7,874 nucleotides of DNA from CAVBBU01 sp963593765 (GTDB taxonomy: Bacteria > Bacillota > Clostridia > Lachnospirales > Lachnospiraceae). Location of the stretch: NCBI GenBank assembly GCA_963593765.1, contig CAVBBU010000089.1:1-7874 (forward strand). Direction: 5' to 3'. A program made the position numbers and the translations under genes. Position 1 is the first letter of the stretch; every line of letters begins with the position of its first letter. Positions 7,866 through 7,874 of this stretch are shown one piece after another. The notes under the pieces are model-generated. The model did not search any database and had not been told where the DNA came from. It saw only the letters and a program-made list of their open reading frames with translations.

Positions 7866-7874
7866 ACTCTTTTT

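Larger units (their letters stand above)
6271..7874 (-). mobile_element. ISLre2-type insertion sequence (right boundary at or beyond the window edge)
   Basis: A single transposase gene is enclosed by imperfect inverted repeats at 6281-6307 and 7838-7865, giving a core of about 1585 bp, which suits this family. The match may reach further out: AAAGAG at 6271-6276 faces CTCTTT at 7867-7872, with a few unmatched bases between these and the main repeats. The exact ends are therefore uncertain by about 10 bp. Too little right flank remains to look for a target-site duplication. The element lies upstream of addB in the same orientation, between the operon promoter and whatever lies to the right. 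No passenger gene is present. Confidence 0.8.

Overview
The window looks like chromosomal DNA of a low-GC Firmicute, most likely a member of the Clostridia. The basis is strong AT bias, heavy use of ATA for isoleucine and of AGA/AGG for arginine, the addB-then-addA gene order, and promoters and ribosome binding sites of the Gram-positive type. A Lachnospiraceae-like host is possible but cannot be fixed from this sequence alone. All three protein genes lie on the minus strand, so transcription runs from right to left.

The left and centre (1-6170) carry the addB-addA operon. It encodes the two subunits of the AddAB helicase-nuclease, the Firmicute counterpart of RecBCD, which resects double-strand breaks for RecA-dependent repair. 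addB is complete (1144 aa), with its N-terminal Walker A motif, its C-terminal nuclease motif and all four iron-sulphur cysteines. addA starts inside the addB stop codon (a one-base TAATG overlap). The window edge cuts it after residue 912, just past helicase motif VI, so its C-terminal nuclease domain is not visible.

The right (about 6271-7874) is an insertion sequence with one intact 478-aa transposase of the ISLre2 (UPF0236) type. Imperfect inverted repeats of about 28 bp flank it. It sits just upstream of addB in the same orientation.

The 200 bp between the transposase stop and the addB start hold the most interesting signals. A good native promoter for addB (TTGCCG-17 bp-TATAAT) lies outside the element. 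A second, near-consensus promoter (TTGACA-17 bp-TAAAAT) lies inside the left end of the element and points out of it towards addB, with a perfect 10-bp palindrome in its spacer. No convincing terminator separates them, so the element may feed transcription into the repair operon. I found no undescribed multi-gene system, RNA gene or CRISPR array.
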